In this document: positions 24,642 to 32,821 of the stretch, piece by piece | How positions within the stretch are numbered: the first letter of the stretch is position 1 | Layout: each line of letters starts with the position of its first letter | Source of the DNA: Bacteroidaceae bacterium | Lineage (GTDB): Bacteria; Bacteroidota; Bacteroidia; Bacteroidales; Bacteroidaceae | NCBI GenBank assembly: GCA_017529865.1 | Contig: JAFXNA010000041.1 | Location: 1 to 49,196 of the forward strand | Direction of reading: 5' to 3' | Length of the DNA: 49,196 nucleotides | Position numbers and translations under genes: made by a program | Notes under the pieces: model-generated | What the model saw: the letters and a program-made list of their open reading frames with translations, nothing else | Told to the model about the DNA's origin: nothing | Database searches by the model: none

Positions 24642-25838
24642 ATGGCTATCAACTATCCACCATTTTCAAATATCATGTTTCGCGTCATCCAACAAATAGG
24701 GAATAAAGAACTTTTACAGAAAGAGAAGACATTGTTTGTGTGCTCAAAGCGAGCACCAATAACAACGTATGAAAAGATTTTCGGTTGGGTGGAATCATTG
24801 ACCGAAAAGGATGTGGTGATTTGTTGCAACACTACAGAATTGGAGCAAGAGGTAATGAAATCATTGGTAGTGAATAGAGTACCAACTATCTTAGTGGTGA
24901 TGAATAGATTTCGAGAGGAGAATAATATTCAGATTCAAAAAGCATTGGCAGAGAAAAGAATGCTCATTGTTGTAATGAAACAGACAGACAAGAAGCATTG
25001 GTCACCGAAAGACAGAAATGAGTTTCTTATCAATACAATGGCAAGTTACATTGTTGGCGGATATATTGACAAATATGGCAGTCTGTTTCCTTTATTAACC
25101 GGTAAGACGAACTTCAACGCATTGACGCACAATTTTGTGTCTAACATCGCTGCTGATTCAAACAGAAGTTACCAGCGATGGACTGTGGGTGAAGATAAGA
25201 CGCTACTGAGGATGTACTACGAGGATTACAGCATCCACGAAATCAAGAAACAGCTGAATCGCTCATATATTGCTGTTCGAGAACGTATCCGGGCTATCAC
25301 CATGCCAGAGGACCTGCTGAAAGGACGCGAGTTCGAGGAATTCGTATTGGAATTATTAGATGTTAAAAACGGAAAACATCTATTGAAGGAATGGCGAGGC
25401 GATAAAACAATGGGAAGCGTGTCTCCTGAGAACAACAGCTATCCCGACTTACTAATAGAAGAAGCGGAAACTAAGCGCCGTATCGCCATCGAATGCAAAT
25501 GGCGAAATCACATCAACCATGCCTCCATGAAAGATTTATTCTTGTCCGAACAGCTCTCCACATATCAAAAGTTCTCCGAAGAAAAAAATCTGCCGGTTTT
25601 CATTATTCTTGGCATTGGTGGCAGTCCCAGTGACCCCAATAATGTATATATTATCCCTTTAGAGAAAGTTCCTTTCGAACAGACTCCCAATCAAAACGAC
25701 CCATCCGTTCTGGTATATGAGCCATCACAACTCAATCCTTTTAAGCGTTCATCCATAGATACACCACTATGTTTTGATGATTTTTTTGCTAAAAAGGCAG
25801 GAATACAACCAAAACTAAAGAAATCAAAAAACAAATAA
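24642..25838 (+). CDS. DprA/SLOG-like + Myb/SANT-like HTH + PD-(D/E)XK nuclease fusion
   Basis: 398 aa, no signal peptide. Residues about 28-155 resemble the Rossmann-like SLOG domain of DprA-type proteins (KTLFVCSKRAPITTYEKIF, EKDVVICCNTTELEQEVMKS, RVPTILVVMNRF, SYIVGGYIDKYGSLFPLL). Residues 178-218 are a SANT/Myb-like helix-turn-helix: RWTVGEDKTLLRMYYEDYSI then EIKKQLNRSYIAVRERI. Residues 228-325 fit a PD-(D/E)XK endonuclease: Glu in GREFEEFVLELL, Asp269 in YPDLL, Glu284 and Lys286 in IAIECKW, with a further helix. The tail is basic. It stands alone, with own promoter, a 400-base gap before it and a convergent terminator after it; codon use is more A/T-rich than in neighbours. Best guess: DNA-targeting defence or DNA-processing protein. 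Domain calls are from motifs by eye. Confidence 0.72.
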   Translation: MAINYPPFSNIMFRVIQQIGNKELLQKEKTLFVCSKRAPITTYEKIFGWVESLTEKDVVICCNTTELEQEVMKSLVVNRVPTILVVMNRFREENNIQIQKALAEKRMLIVVMKQTDKKHWSPKDRNEFLINTMASYIVGGYIDKYGSLFPLLTGKTNFNALTHNFVSNIAADSNRSYQRWTVGEDKTLLRMYYEDYSIHEIKKQLNRSYIAVRERIRAITMPEDLLKGREFEEFVLELLDVKNGKHLLKEWRGDKTMGSVSPENNSYPDLLIEEAETKRRIAIECKWRNHINHASMKDLFLSEQLSTYQKFSEEKNLPVFIILGIGGSPSDPNNVYIIPLEKVPFEQTPNQNDPSVLVYEPSQLNPFKRSSIDTPLCFDDFFAKKAGIQPKLKKSKNK

Positions 25839-25859
25839 ATATTACGATAGGACAAATAA

Positions 25860-25888
25860 AACAAGGGCGGAAAATTTCCGCCCTTGTT
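25860..25888. terminator. Bidirectional terminator
   Basis: ACAAGGGCGGAAA and TTTCCGCCCTTGT form a perfect long stem around a 1-2 base turn (AT), between convergent genes. Confidence 0.88.
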
Positions 25889-25913
25889 GAAGAATCTGGA
25901 ATTGGAGATATGA

Positions 25914-26888
25914 CTACTTACCCAATGCTTCTTCTACAGCTTTCACCATTGCTTCACCACGAAGGCCACGCTTTACGATGATACCATCGGGAGCAAAGAG
26001 GATAATCTCTGGAATACCTTCGATGTTGTAGGCATCGGAACCTGCTTTCTGTGCATTCATGATCTGTGGATACTGAATACCGAGTTCTTCCATTGCCTTC
26101 TTGGTGTCAGCGGGTTCGTCCCATGTAGCAACACCAAGTACTGCGAAGTTGTCGCCTGCATACTTATTATAGAGGTCGATGATGGTTGGTATCTCACCAC
26201 GACAGGGACCGCACCAACTTGCCCAGAAGTCAACGAGCACATACTTTCCCTTTCCTACATAATCGGACAGCTTTTGAGTCTGACCTTCATATTCAGCCTC
26301 AAAGTCGGTGAACATCTGACCTGGAGCGGTCTTAGCTGCCTTGTCAAATTTCTCCTGCGGGATAATCTTGTGGATGGCTTCTTTCACTACGTCACCACAC
26401 TTGTCGAGACGTTCCTGAAGATTATACACACCAATATAATCGCTCAAGAGATAGAGGCAGAAAGCTCCTGAGAGGTCGTTGGGATGCTCTGCCATGTGGC
26501 TGTCGATAAGGGCATCAAGGTCAGCTTCACTCTCCACGTCGTTTGCCTTTTCAAGGAACGACTTGATGGCATCGTTGAGCGGAGTGCCCGATGGCATACC
26601 TTCCTTCGAAATCTGGATCTCACCTGGTTCGCTTATAAACCAGAACTGTACGTTCTGATCGGTCGCACCCGTCACGAAAACAGGATCTCCTTCGTTTTCT
26701 CCTTCAATGACAAACTTACCATCTGCCACAGCTACGGAATCCAACTTGGGGTCTTCGTCGAAGAAGTTGTAAGTGTAATACACATACTTCACATCTTCGG
26801 TTGCCTCACCATTCACTTTGAATGACTTGTTGGTACAAGATGCCAATGCAAGCATCATGCCAAGCACTAAGAATACATTTTTTTTCAT
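25914..26888 (-). CDS. TlpA/ResA-like thioredoxin-fold lipoprotein with DUF4369 domain
   Basis: 324 aa. Lipoprotein signal MKKNVFLVLGMMLALASC. Residues about 20-115 are the beta-rich DUF4369-type domain typical of Bacteroidetes (KFVIEGENEGDPVFVTG). C-terminal thioredoxin domain about 185-324 with LVDFWASWCGPCRGEIPTI (CGPC redox pair) and the cis-Pro segment IEGIPEIILF. Periplasmic or surface disulfide reductase. Last gene of the long minus run, 39 bases after the zinc-ribbon gene; terminator shared with the convergent nuclease-fusion gene. Confidence 0.9.
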   Translation of the reverse strand: MKKNVFLVLGMMLALASCTNKSFKVNGEATEDVKYVYYTYNFFDEDPKLDSVAVADGKFVIEGENEGDPVFVTGATDQNVQFWFISEPGEIQISKEGMPSGTPLNDAIKSFLEKANDVESEADLDALIDSHMAEHPNDLSGAFCLYLLSDYIGVYNLQERLDKCGDVVKEAIHKIIPQEKFDKAAKTAPGQMFTDFEAEYEGQTQKLSDYVGKGKYVLVDFWASWCGPCRGEIPTIIDLYNKYAGDNFAVLGVATWDEPADTKKAMEELGIQYPQIMNAQKAGSDAYNIEGIPEIILFAPDGIIVKRGLRGEAMVKAVEEALGK

Positions 26889-26927
26889 GTCTTTAAACTT
26901 TAAACATTAAACTATTAACTTTAATCA

Positions 26928-27914
26928 CTATTTATTTATTTTTCCGCAATAGGGACAAACGCCTTTCGCTTTGATGCGTCGCCCACAGGAGCCACACACA
27001 AACTTACACCTTACATATTTTATATATATCCAAAGCAGGAAGATGATGTAAGCAGCAAGCAAAGCATAGCCCACATAAAAGGAGGTAGTCCACTTGATGA
27101 CCAGATAGGAAATCATGGCGGCTCCCAACATCTCGATGATGTACATCAGTCCAGGGAAGAAATAAAAGTGATGGTAGACATCAACCAGCATTGCTATGAA
27201 CACAATGATAACGGTCCACACCAACGTGAGCAGAATAGCCATCACAGGAGGCAATATCAGCGGATTGAGTGTGGGATGGAAGTAGTATTCCTGCCAGAAC
27301 TCAGGTGCAAAATGCTGGATGCTGACATACAGACAAGCCACCAAGGAGACGAGGATGAGGAACAATGTGGGATAGAAACTGTCCATCTCATCAAAACGGA
27401 AAATCTGTAATTGTTTTCCTCTTCGTTTCAGCACAAACCCCAAGAGGCCCAACACAACGACCACACTCATCCAGATGTAACGACTAGAGGTCAACACGTC
27501 AATAACCTGCGAGATAGGGTCGTCGGGAACTACTCCCTGTAGCAATTCGTCCTCAGAAATCCATCCCATCGTAAATTGGTCACGTGCAACCTTAATCCAT
27601 ATCGTATCCGACTCGAGGATATCTGCTACTGCAAGGCAGTCGTTCTTACGTACACAACTCGTATCTGCAAGTTCATCCTCACGCGGAATCAGCACCAAGG
27701 AATCAGCTTTCACCACAAAATTAAAGTTGTTGGTATAGTGGTGCAGCAGACGGAATTCCAGACTATCGGCCTGCTTCTGAGTCAGTTCAAGTAAGGTGTC
27801 TGTCTCCATATCATCAGCCGACACACACTCCTCTTGCACATCGCTCATCCGCTCTGTCCAATCACATGAGGACAAAGCAACCACCAGCAATATGTACAAC
27901 CACTTATTCCGCAT
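26928..27914 (-). CDS. Lipoprotein-type membrane protein with C-terminal zinc ribbon
   Basis: 328 aa. Begins MRNKWLYILLVVALSSCDW, a lipobox signal. Residues 20-135 are an exported acidic domain with an SH3-like stretch (CLAVADILESDTIWIKVARD, TMGWISEDELLQG). Then about five transmembrane helices between residues 140 and 305, and a C-terminal zinc ribbon CGSCGRRIKAKGVCPYCGK (two CxxC pairs). Not a named family. It overlaps the U32 gene by 11 bases, so translation is coupled. Confidence 0.72.
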   Translation of the reverse strand: MRNKWLYILLVVALSSCDWTERMSDVQEECVSADDMETDTLLELTQKQADSLEFRLLHHYTNNFNFVVKADSLVLIPREDELADTSCVRKNDCLAVADILESDTIWIKVARDQFTMGWISEDELLQGVVPDDPISQVIDVLTSSRYIWMSVVVVLGLLGFVLKRRGKQLQIFRFDEMDSFYPTLFLILVSLVACLYVSIQHFAPEFWQEYYFHPTLNPLILPPVMAILLTLVWTVIIVFIAMLVDVYHHFYFFPGLMYIIEMLGAAMISYLVIKWTTSFYVGYALLAAYIIFLLWIYIKYVRCKFVCGSCGRRIKAKGVCPYCGKINK

Positions 27915-29781
27915 CTTTAATTACTTGCATGATACAATTCTTACAATCGAACGCTAGACGGAAACGTGTTCCATTAGCCAACTGCAGATAGAGGTTATCC
28001 GCACCTTTCAGTTCTATACTCCCAACTTTCATTTTTTCCTTTGGGCATAATCCCAACGAGTACTTCAGACAATGCTTACAAAACATCACAGGCACACCAC
28101 TCGGATGGCTCCGTTCGTAAGCCCACTCCCCTACTTCACAGCCTTGTTCCTCGTAGAACTCTTTCGCACGATGGTTCATAACATTGAGGAGGTAAAGACC
28201 TACCCCCATTGTCTTTTGCCCTGTATCTTTCTTCTCGGAACCCTCACCTTTCCTCTCTTCACTCTTCACTCTCCTCTCTTCGCTTTCCTCTCCACTCACC
28301 TCTGTCAGTTTCCTTCTCCACTCACTTAATCGTGAAGAGGGAATGAACCAATTATGAGTATAGGTTATCTGGAGAGAGCTTAGTCGATAAATCGTTCCAC
28401 CCATCTTGGAGAGTTGAAGACGTATATTCTCATGCTGAGGGGTTCGAGCCAACTCTTTCTCGCACTCCACATCAAGGGTTCTCAATAGCCCATCATCAGC
28501 TGTCATGAGAAAGCGGAACCCATGTTCTGTTTCCTCCATCGTGATGTCCACAGGGATATATCGCTCCGCACTCTCATGCTGCAAGATGTCCTCGAACCGT
28601 TTGTCGTAATTGCGATAGAGGGTCATCTTAGGCATCAGGTTGCGGGGCATCTCTAAAGGATAGAGTTGACCGTTCTCCACCCTGTTCAAACGGAATCCGA
28701 AGAGCTTCCCTTTCTGGTCCACGAAACAGAGTCCGTCACCATTGGCAAAGGGTTTCAAACCCGCCACCGTGAAACTATTATGACGGATTTCCTTCACTTT
28801 TCCCACTTCTTCACCCATCGCCTTAGGGGTATCGAACGAGAAAATGCGGTCGCTACGTCCATAGAGGAAATAGCTGGTAAAACCTCGGTTGAAACTCTTA
28901 CTGACATCAGGACGGAATTTCAGTTCCACTACCCCATTGGATGCCCGCTCGTATTTGTCGGGTTGAGAATGCACAATGCGATTGAGTGCCTCGCTATAGG
29001 CTGCCGTCACGTTCTTTACATACGACATATCTTTCAGCCGCCCTTCAATCTTGAACGATGTAGCACCTGCCTCGATCAAGTCCTGCAGGGAGTTAATCTG
29101 GCACATGTCTTTCAACGACAGCAGATGTTTCTTCTGCATCAGCGTCTGCTCCACGGTCTGTCCGCCTTTTTTATAAGCGCGAATCAAGTCGAACTCCATG
29201 CGGCACACCTGCGCACAAGCTCCTCGATTGGCACTTCGCCCGAACAGACATTCACTTGCATAGCACTGGCCGCTGAAACTCACACACAAAGCACCATGTA
29301 CGAAAACCTCAAGAGCCACATCGGGACAGGCTTCGTGAATGGCTCGTATCTCAGGCAAAGACAGTTCACGTGCCAAAACCACCTGGCGAAAGCCATAACG
29401 TTGTAAGGCCTGTACCTTCTCCACCGCACGATTGTCCATCTGAGTGCTGGCATGCAAAGGGATAGGCGGAAGATTCAATTTCAACAGCCCCACATCCTGT
29501 ACAAGCAGCGCATCAACATGAATCTCATAGAGTTTCCAAATCAGTTGTTCTGCCTCCTTCAATTCATCATCGGTCAGAATTGTGTTGAGCGTCACATAGA
29601 CCTTTGCCGCAAACTGATGAGCATAATCGACCAGTCGCTGTATGTCCTCCAAACTGTTACCAGCAGCCATTCGGGCACCGAATTTCGGGGCACCGATATA
29701 AACAGCATCAGCACCGTGGCGTATTGCCTCGATGCCAATTGCTGCATTCTTTGCTGGCGACAACAGTTCGAGTTTAATCAT
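27904..29781 (-). CDS. U32 family protein (RlhA/TrhP-like RNA hydroxylation)
   Basis: 625 aa. N-terminal TIM-barrel of peptidase family U32: ELLSPAKNAAIGIEAIRHGA, DAVYIGAPKFGAR, and the FeS-cluster cysteines in GQCYASECLFGRSANRG, ACAQVCR. Proteins once called U32 collagenases are now linked to prephenate-dependent hydroxylation of tRNA (TrhP) or 23S rRNA (RlhA); length and the extra C-terminal region are nearer RlhA. Extra cysteines lie near the end (MFCKHCLKYSLGLC, FDCKNCIM). Residues about 493-513 are a Glu/Ser/Arg/Lys stretch encoded by a dispersed GAAGAG repeat. Overlaps metA by 8 bases. Confidence 0.86.
   Translation of the reverse strand: MIKLELLSPAKNAAIGIEAIRHGADAVYIGAPKFGARMAAGNSLEDIQRLVDYAHQFAAKVYVTLNTILTDDELKEAEQLIWKLYEIHVDALLVQDVGLLKLNLPPIPLHASTQMDNRAVEKVQALQRYGFRQVVLARELSLPEIRAIHEACPDVALEVFVHGALCVSFSGQCYASECLFGRSANRGACAQVCRMEFDLIRAYKKGGQTVEQTLMQKKHLLSLKDMCQINSLQDLIEAGATSFKIEGRLKDMSYVKNVTAAYSEALNRIVHSQPDKYERASNGVVELKFRPDVSKSFNRGFTSYFLYGRSDRIFSFDTPKAMGEEVGKVKEIRHNSFTVAGLKPFANGDGLCFVDQKGKLFGFRLNRVENGQLYPLEMPRNLMPKMTLYRNYDKRFEDILQHESAERYIPVDITMEETEHGFRFLMTADDGLLRTLDVECEKELARTPQHENIRLQLSKMGGTIYRLSSLQITYTHNWFIPSSRLSEWRRKLTEVSGEESEERRVKSEERKGEGSEKKDTGQKTMGVGLYLLNVMNHRAKEFYEEQGCEVGEWAYERSHPSGVPVMFCKHCLKYSLGLCPKEKMKVGSIELKGADNLYLQLANGTRFRLAFDCKNCIMQVIKDAE
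28246..28305. repeat. GAAGAGTGAAGAG dispersed repeat inside the U32 gene
   Basis: On the minus strand it contains AGAGTGAAGAGTGAAGAG and related units, encoding RRVKSEERK. The same core is at 1105-1120 (end of the DUF4494 gene) and 35443-35493 (tatA/tatC junction). Confidence 0.8.
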
Positions 29782-30697
29782 GAATCTCGTCGATATTGTA
29801 AGGGGTCTCCTGATATACGTAGTAGTTCAACCAATTGGTAAACAACAAGTTAGCTGTTGACCGCCAAGTGACCAAAGGACTCTTGTCCGGATCATCGTCT
29901 TTGTAGTAGTTCTTCGGCATCTTGATGGGCAGATTCTTCGCCAAGTCGCGTCGATACTCCGCATCGAGGGTCAAGGGCGCATACTCGGAATGTCCTGTGA
30001 TAAAGAAGTCACGTCCGTTTCGTGCCATCACGATATGTACGCCTGCTTCACCCTCACCCATCGAGATAATCTTCAACCCCTCAGTCGCCTCAATCTCCTC
30101 ACGTGGCAAGGTGATGTGTCGGCTGTGAGGTACAAAGAACTCATCGTCGAACCCACGGAAGATAGGAAGGGAGGCATCCATCGGATGATGGCGGAACACT
30201 CCGAACACCTTTTCTTTCGTTGGACGTTTCTGAATGCCGTAGAAGTGATAAAGTCCTGCGAAAGCTGCCCAACAGATATAAAGTGTTGAGGTGACATTGC
30301 TATGCGCCCAGTCCATCACAGCCTGCAGGTCCTTCCAATACGACACCTCCTCATACTCCATCTGCTCCAAAGGAGCACCCGTGATGATGAATCCGTCGTA
30401 CTTGTTGTGCATCATGTCCTCAAAGTCATGATAGAAAGCCCGCATATGTTCAATGGGTGCATTCTTCGAGGTATGACTCTTGATTTTCATGAACTCAATT
30501 TCAATCTGCAAAGGAGTGTTCGACAGGATTCTCACAAAGTCTGTCTCGGTTGTTATCTTAATCGGCATAAGGTTGAGAATCGCAATCTTCAACGGACGAA
30601 TATCCTGGTTATGGGCACGCGTAGTGTCCATAACAAAGATATTCTCACGTTTCAGCAATTCTATTGCCGGTAATCTGTCAGGAAGATTTAATGGCAT
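29774..30697 (-). CDS. metA: MetA family homoserine O-acyltransferase, acetyl-type by residue 111
   Basis: 307 aa. First committed step of methionine synthesis. Catalytic Cys142 lies in LYICWAAFAGLYH; His236 and Glu238 in FFITGHSEYA. The residue known to set acyl-CoA choice is Glu111 here (GAPLEQMEYEEVSYW), whereas E. coli-type succinyltransferases have Gly; Glu predicts acetyl-CoA, so homoserine O-acetyltransferase. Its ATG is 1 base after the stop of the M13 peptidase gene and its end overlaps the U32 gene, so it is in an operon unrelated by pathway. No SAM or S-box riboswitch seen upstream. Confidence 0.94.
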   Translation of the reverse strand: MPLNLPDRLPAIELLKRENIFVMDTTRAHNQDIRPLKIAILNLMPIKITTETDFVRILSNTPLQIEIEFMKIKSHTSKNAPIEHMRAFYHDFEDMMHNKYDGFIITGAPLEQMEYEEVSYWKDLQAVMDWAHSNVTSTLYICWAAFAGLYHFYGIQKRPTKEKVFGVFRHHPMDASLPIFRGFDDEFFVPHSRHITLPREEIEATEGLKIISMGEGEAGVHIVMARNGRDFFITGHSEYAPLTLDAEYRRDLAKNLPIKMPKNYYKDDDPDKSPLVTWRSTANLLFTNWLNYYVYQETPYNIDEIHD

Positions 30698-30698
30698 T

Positions 30699-32726
30699 TT
30701 ACCAAATATTTACTCGCTTGTCTTTAGGGATAAACATCTTATCTTTCTCAGTGATATTGAAGGCCTCATACCACGCATCAATCTGTGGAAGGGCACCGTT
30801 CACACGCCATTCACCCAGTGAGTGAGGGTCGGTTGTCGTAAGCTGACGCATATTCTCCTCTGTGATATTCTGTGCCCATACACCTGCGTATGCAAGGAAG
30901 AAACGCTGCTCAGGAGTAAATCCGTCTACTACAGGAAGCGGATTGTCTTTCGTTGCATTCTTGAATGCTGTGTAAGCAATCTTCAAACCTCCGTGGTCTG
31001 CAATATTCTCACCCTGAGTCAACTCACCGTTTGCCATCAGACCAGGCAGCACTTCGATACCGTTGAAGAAGTTAACCATTGTCTGTGTACGCTCCTTGAA
31101 CTTCTCAGCATCACCTGCAGCCCACCAATTGTTGAAGTTTCCTTCCTTGTCGAACTGACTACCTTGGTCGTCAAATCCGTGTGTCATCTCGTGTCCGATT
31201 ACCACACCGATAGCTCCATAATTGAAGGCATCGTCAGCACTCATATCGAAGAACGGATACTGAAGAATACCTGCAGGGAAACATATCTCGTTGGTGGTTG
31301 GATTGTAGTATGCGTTCACGGTCTGAGGCGTCATATACCACTCTTCTGTATCTACCGGCTTCTTATACTTACGCTCGATATAATCTCTATTCGCCCACTC
31401 TGAAACCATCTTCATCTGTTCGTACAGACAGTTTTCTGGGTCGATGGTCAGTTTGCTATAGTCTCTCCACTTGTCAGGATAACCAATCTTTACGTGAAAC
31501 GCACTGAGCTTGTCTTTTGCACGCATCTTGGTTGAGTCGCTCATCCACTCCTGCTGGTCAATACGTTCAGCAAGTGCTACTTGGAGGTTCTTCACCAGTT
31601 CCTGCATACGGGTCTTGTTCTCAGCAGGGAAATACTTCTCTACGTACAACTCACCCACAGCTTCACCCAACACACCGTTCACTCTGCTTACAGCACGCTT
31701 CCAACGTGGCTGCATCTCAGTCGTACCCGACATCACACGTCCGTGGAAGTCGAATGACTCTGCATAGATTTCGTCACCCAGCATACTGGCAGCGCTCGAC
31801 AAGAGCCACCACTGCATCCAGTCTTTCAGGTCTTGTTCTGGAGTTTCGTTCAGAATAGCGATTGCTGCCTTTACTGCTTCTGGCTGACCTACTGACAGAG
31901 AATCGAGGTCGGTCATCAACTGTGACTCGAAGAACTCATCCCAGTTATAGCCCGGATAGTCCGTCTTGAGGGTTGTGAACGCCATCTTATGATAGTTGCT
32001 GGCTGGGTCGCGCAATTCTACACGGCTACGTGAAGCTTTTGCCATACGAGTCTCAATCGACATCACGGCATTCATCTTGCGGGTTGCATCTTCCTCTGAG
32101 TCACCTACCAACTTGAACATCTTCACAATATGCTTGCGATAAGCCTCACGAATCTTCACCATCGCTGAGTCTTCCTTCACATAGTAGTCTTTGTTTCCAA
32201 GCGACAGACCACCCTGCCCTATCTCTACGAGATTGTTCTTACTATCCATCATATCAGCACCAATACCACAACTGATGATATGACGGCCTCCATACAACTG
32301 CATCTGGTTCATGAAACTGAGGATTGCCTCACGTGAGTCGAGGTTTGCGATAGCCTCCATATCTGCAACGATAGGCTGATAACCATCTTTGTTCTGACGA
32401 GTTGAATCCATCAACATTGAATAGAGGTCACCTATCTTCTGAGCCAAACTACCCTGCTCGTTCTTTTGCGTCGAAAGGTCTTCGATTAATGTACGAATCT
32501 GCTCCTTGTTCTGCTCAGCTACTACATCGAAACTACCGAATCGAGGATATTCAGGCTTGAGCGGATTGAGTTTTCTCCATCCACCACAAGCATACTCATA
32601 AAAGTCTTCACCTGGAGCCACAGAATCATTCATGTTCTCCGTCTTAATACCGATACCCAGCTGCTGCTGGCATCCACATAACGTAATAGAAGTTACCATT
32701 ACCGCTAAAATCTGTTTTACTTTCAT
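30699..32726 (-). CDS. M13 family metallopeptidase (PepO/neprilysin-like) lipoprotein
   Basis: 675 aa. Lipoprotein signal MKVKQILAVMVTSITLCGC. N-terminal M13 domain begins NDSVAPGEDFYEYACGGW. Zinc site HExxH in VVIGHEMTHGFDDQGSQFD and the third ligand Glu in GENIADHGGLKIAY; also the substrate motif NAYYNPTTNEICFPAGILQ (N-A-Y-Y). C-terminus ends KRVNIW, near the usual C-x-x-W end. Periplasmic or surface-tethered oligopeptidase. Follows the ABC-F gene after 95 bases of ACATTTT repeat. Confidence 0.95.
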   Translation of the reverse strand: MKVKQILAVMVTSITLCGCQQQLGIGIKTENMNDSVAPGEDFYEYACGGWRKLNPLKPEYPRFGSFDVVAEQNKEQIRTLIEDLSTQKNEQGSLAQKIGDLYSMLMDSTRQNKDGYQPIVADMEAIANLDSREAILSFMNQMQLYGGRHIISCGIGADMMDSKNNLVEIGQGGLSLGNKDYYVKEDSAMVKIREAYRKHIVKMFKLVGDSEEDATRKMNAVMSIETRMAKASRSRVELRDPASNYHKMAFTTLKTDYPGYNWDEFFESQLMTDLDSLSVGQPEAVKAAIAILNETPEQDLKDWMQWWLLSSAASMLGDEIYAESFDFHGRVMSGTTEMQPRWKRAVSRVNGVLGEAVGELYVEKYFPAENKTRMQELVKNLQVALAERIDQQEWMSDSTKMRAKDKLSAFHVKIGYPDKWRDYSKLTIDPENCLYEQMKMVSEWANRDYIERKYKKPVDTEEWYMTPQTVNAYYNPTTNEICFPAGILQYPFFDMSADDAFNYGAIGVVIGHEMTHGFDDQGSQFDKEGNFNNWWAAGDAEKFKERTQTMVNFFNGIEVLPGLMANGELTQGENIADHGGLKIAYTAFKNATKDNPLPVVDGFTPEQRFFLAYAGVWAQNITEENMRQLTTTDPHSLGEWRVNGALPQIDAWYEAFNITEKDKMFIPKDKRVNIW

Positions 32727-32769
32727 ACTGCTAATTATTATAAATTTGAACTATAAACTCTAACCCCTA

Positions 32770-32815
32770 AATGCATTTTTACATTTTATAATTTTTGCAT
32801 TTTTACATTTTCCTA
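32770..32815. repeat. ACATTTTTACATTTTATAATTTTT spacer repeat, copy 1
   Basis: GCATTTTTACATTTTATAAT followed by TTTTGCATTTTTACATTTT in the spacer between the ABC-F and M13 genes. A near-identical copy is at 35886-35924. Confidence 0.75.
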
Positions 32816-32821
32816 AACTCT

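Noticed and set aside
30698..30699. SAM riboswitch before metA
   Set aside because: metA starts one base after the upstream stop codon, so there is no room for one.
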